From positions 5,890,001-5,954,000 of the forward strand of contig OY744465.1 of NCBI GenBank assembly GCA_963556145.1: 64,000 nt of DNA, in the 5' to 3' direction. The position numbers and the translations under genes were made by a program. This document shows, piece by piece, positions 62,108 to 64,000 of this stretch. Within the stretch, counting starts at the first letter, position 1. Each line of letters starts with the position of its first letter. This stretch comes from Hygrocybe punicea. Taxonomy: Eukaryota > Basidiomycota > Agaricomycetes > Agaricales > Hygrophoraceae. Below the pieces are notes generated by a model. It was not told where the DNA came from. It did not search any database and saw only the letters and a program-made list of their open reading frames with translations.

Positions 62108-63994
62108 TTACTCTATGTTGGATGTATCCTGATCCCAATGTCGTGAGAAATCCGCAAACTGTCGATTCGCAACCTTTTTCCTCTTGCCACGTCCCTCTCC
62201 CTCTCCCCCCTCCATAGGCCTAGGCGCCTCGTCCATTTGTTCGGCATTTGTTGTGGTCTCCAAACCACCATTTTCACGAACAGAGGCACGGCCGTGACGT
62301 TTGTGTACAGCCTGAGGTGTCTGGTGAGTCGCTGCAATAACATCGTGGAGGCTGATGTCGCTATCATCCAGCTCCTCCTCATCGTCGGGGTCAGGGATTA
62401 GGTCTTCAACAACAATTGTTTCCGTTTCTGGGCATTTATGGTGGGCATCCACGCAGGTCAACTCGGCCCAAAAAGGGTCATTCTTGGTGCGTAGTTCCCT
62501 CAACTTTTCCTGCATCTCAAATGACCTGAGGGTTTTGTGGGACAGGTCCCATTTCCTAACAACACACATCCGAAATGCCTGTTGAGACGGTAAGTGACTG
62601 CTTGCTTTAATATTTGCTTTTCGCTGACCTTCTGCACAATTTCTTTTTTGTTCAAGGCCTCATAGGCCTTCCAAAGCCACCTTACGCTTGCATTGCGAAG
62701 AGTCGGCAGGCGAGTATCCCAGGTAAGGTCTCCATTGCTGTCGATCTGGGAGAGAGTTGTCTTGACGACATCCTCAAGGAAACATTGATTGGTAATGTGC
62801 TTGAATGGCCGTTGTATCCCGACGTCACATGGCTGGGCCACGCCTGTACATCCGCCAGGTATGAAGTCGACGAGAATGGCTGGATGTGTCATGTTCATCC
62901 AGTCAAGGAATTCCTTGGAGTGGTGGACGCTCCATACATCAATTGACCACAATGCGCGTTGGTTTGTGGGAAGGCCCAAGGTAGTTTTTGTGTTCTGGAA
63001 ATATGGTGCCAAGATGTGATCAACAAATAATCGCATGGAATGTTGATTTGACCAGTAGGTCTTGGTGCCGGAGTACTCTAATCGGAACCCAGCAGAAATT
63101 GCGTCGCCATAGTTCGTGGAGGCCTTGTCTGGGCACGACCGCTCTGTTTTTCCATGGTAGATTGCCTGGAACGGCAACATCTTGCCGGAACTTGTTATCG
63201 TAACCATCACAGTGAATACTCGTTTCTCGTCACCTCCGATAACTGATACTTGTTTGGAGCCAGTTTCAGCATAGGTTAGCTTATCGCCGGGTGCGTAAAG
63301 CCGTTGAGTCTGATCTGAATTTGCATAGAGTTCAGCGGGGATATCGTATTCCTTAAGTAGGTATGCCTTTCTGATCGCGGATCTTTCGCATTGATCTTCC
63401 CAGTTGCCAGGTAATTTCTGAGCTGCCCAGGTCCCCTTTCGACATGTCCAATGCAGTGTATCACATAACCATTTCCGGACAAAAGACTCAGAAGCCCGGA
63501 AGGTTGACCCATCGTTGAATTTGCATTCCATGATGGTGGGCTTGTCGCGAATGATTGTAGCCACGATGATGCCACGGATGGCAATGACTGTAAGTGGGAC
63601 ACTTAGCTTCTGGAGCTCAATGAGCTGTTTGTGGATTTTCTCGGTGACATCAGGATAGTCTGCCTGTTAGACTCATTGGTAAGTCATTCCACCAGGCAAC
63701 TTGAACGATGCTCACCAAGGCTCCTCGAGGACCTCCATTGTGATGACCCAGGACATTCCCTGCCTTGATTCTGAGAAGGGTGGCATCGGACCACCTAGGC
63801 CTCTCCCCTGATCGGTCGATCCAGTCTCTGACAGACTCTCGTGCTAGGCTCTCGAAGATCTCAGGATTTCTTGTTTTGGCGATTTGCACTATTCTTGTTG
63901 CACTCATCTGCCAACCGGCAACCCTCGCAGCTTGTTCAATCATCTTCCAAGTTACAGGAGTGAACCAGTTGTGGTATTTTGCTGGACGTGACAT
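62108..63994 (-). CDS. Pogo/Tc1-like DDD transposase
   Basis: Splice model: 63994-63716, 63663-62629, 62578-62108, giving 594 residues with no stop. The N-terminal about 95 residues (TWKMIEQAARVAGWQMSATR and ARESVRDWIDRSGERP) look like a helix-turn-helix DNA-binding region, followed by a second one ending KWLCDTLHW. The DDE_1-type catalytic core has D at about 210 (ANSDQT), D at about 335 (WSIDVWSVHHSKEF) and D at about 373 (GVAQPCDVGIQRPFK), so a DDD triad. The C-terminal tail is acidic (PDPDDEEELDDSD) then basic (RGKRKKVAN). The introns are 52 and 50 bp. ATG 63994 is only 6 bp from the window end, so a longer N-terminus is possible. It would cut and paste its element with TA target sites. 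Confidence 0.85.
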
Positions 63995-64000
63995 GTGCTT

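Overview
The window looks like a transposon-dense region of a basidiomycete (probably Agaricomycete) nuclear genome. The signs are genes split by many 45-60 bp GT-AG introns, Helitron Rep-helicase genes of the fungal type, hAT, pogo-like and P-element-like transposase genes, a decayed casein-kinase-1-like gene, and nonsense codons that repeatedly look like CGA-to-TGA changes, as expected from deamination of methylated CpG. I see no housekeeping gene, rRNA or tRNA.

Layout. (1) 1-15.98 kb: a wrecked Helitron (Helitron 2, minus strand) is split between 1815-3050 and 11020-14400. The gap holds a composite insertion with a hAT remnant, a casein-kinase-1-like pseudogene, minisatellites and an inverted copy of the end of an unnamed element, here called element X. 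Bases 1-1814 are the right end of another copy (copy A). (2) 15.99-26.69 kb and 35.93-46.63 kb: two arms of a large inverted repeat, matched base for base (paired coordinates sum to 62618). Each arm carries Helitron 1 (one frame of 2,579 codons with two internal TGA codons), a hairpin MITE and an intron-rich nuclear-protein gene (gene Y). Both arms end outward exactly at the Helitron 3' end (18-nt hairpin, then CTAG, then T). (3) 27.0-35.8 kb, in the spacer of the palindrome: element X copy B. (4) 46.9-55.1 kb: element X copy C in direct orientation. (5) 56.1-61.7 kb: a broken P-element-like transposase gene with a C-terminal PHD-like finger. (6) 62.1-64 kb: an apparently intact pogo/Tc1-like DDD transposase.

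Element X is the most novel object. It carries a left array of palindromes built from the 11-mer CTTGTCGAACA, gene 1 (Cys/His-rich module plus an ATP-grasp-like region), gene 2 (minus, unknown nuclear protein), small gene 3, gene 4 (basidiomycete family with FRIGDIVEVQ), a right palindrome array and a conserved terminus ending near CCCTTATAGGGACTC. Two near-full copies, one right end and one inverted end lie in this window. Copy C was overwritten by a 4.1-kb tract of copy B that carries an orphan tail of gene 1. I recognise no transposase in element X, so how it moves is unknown. All splice models and domain calls are by eye.
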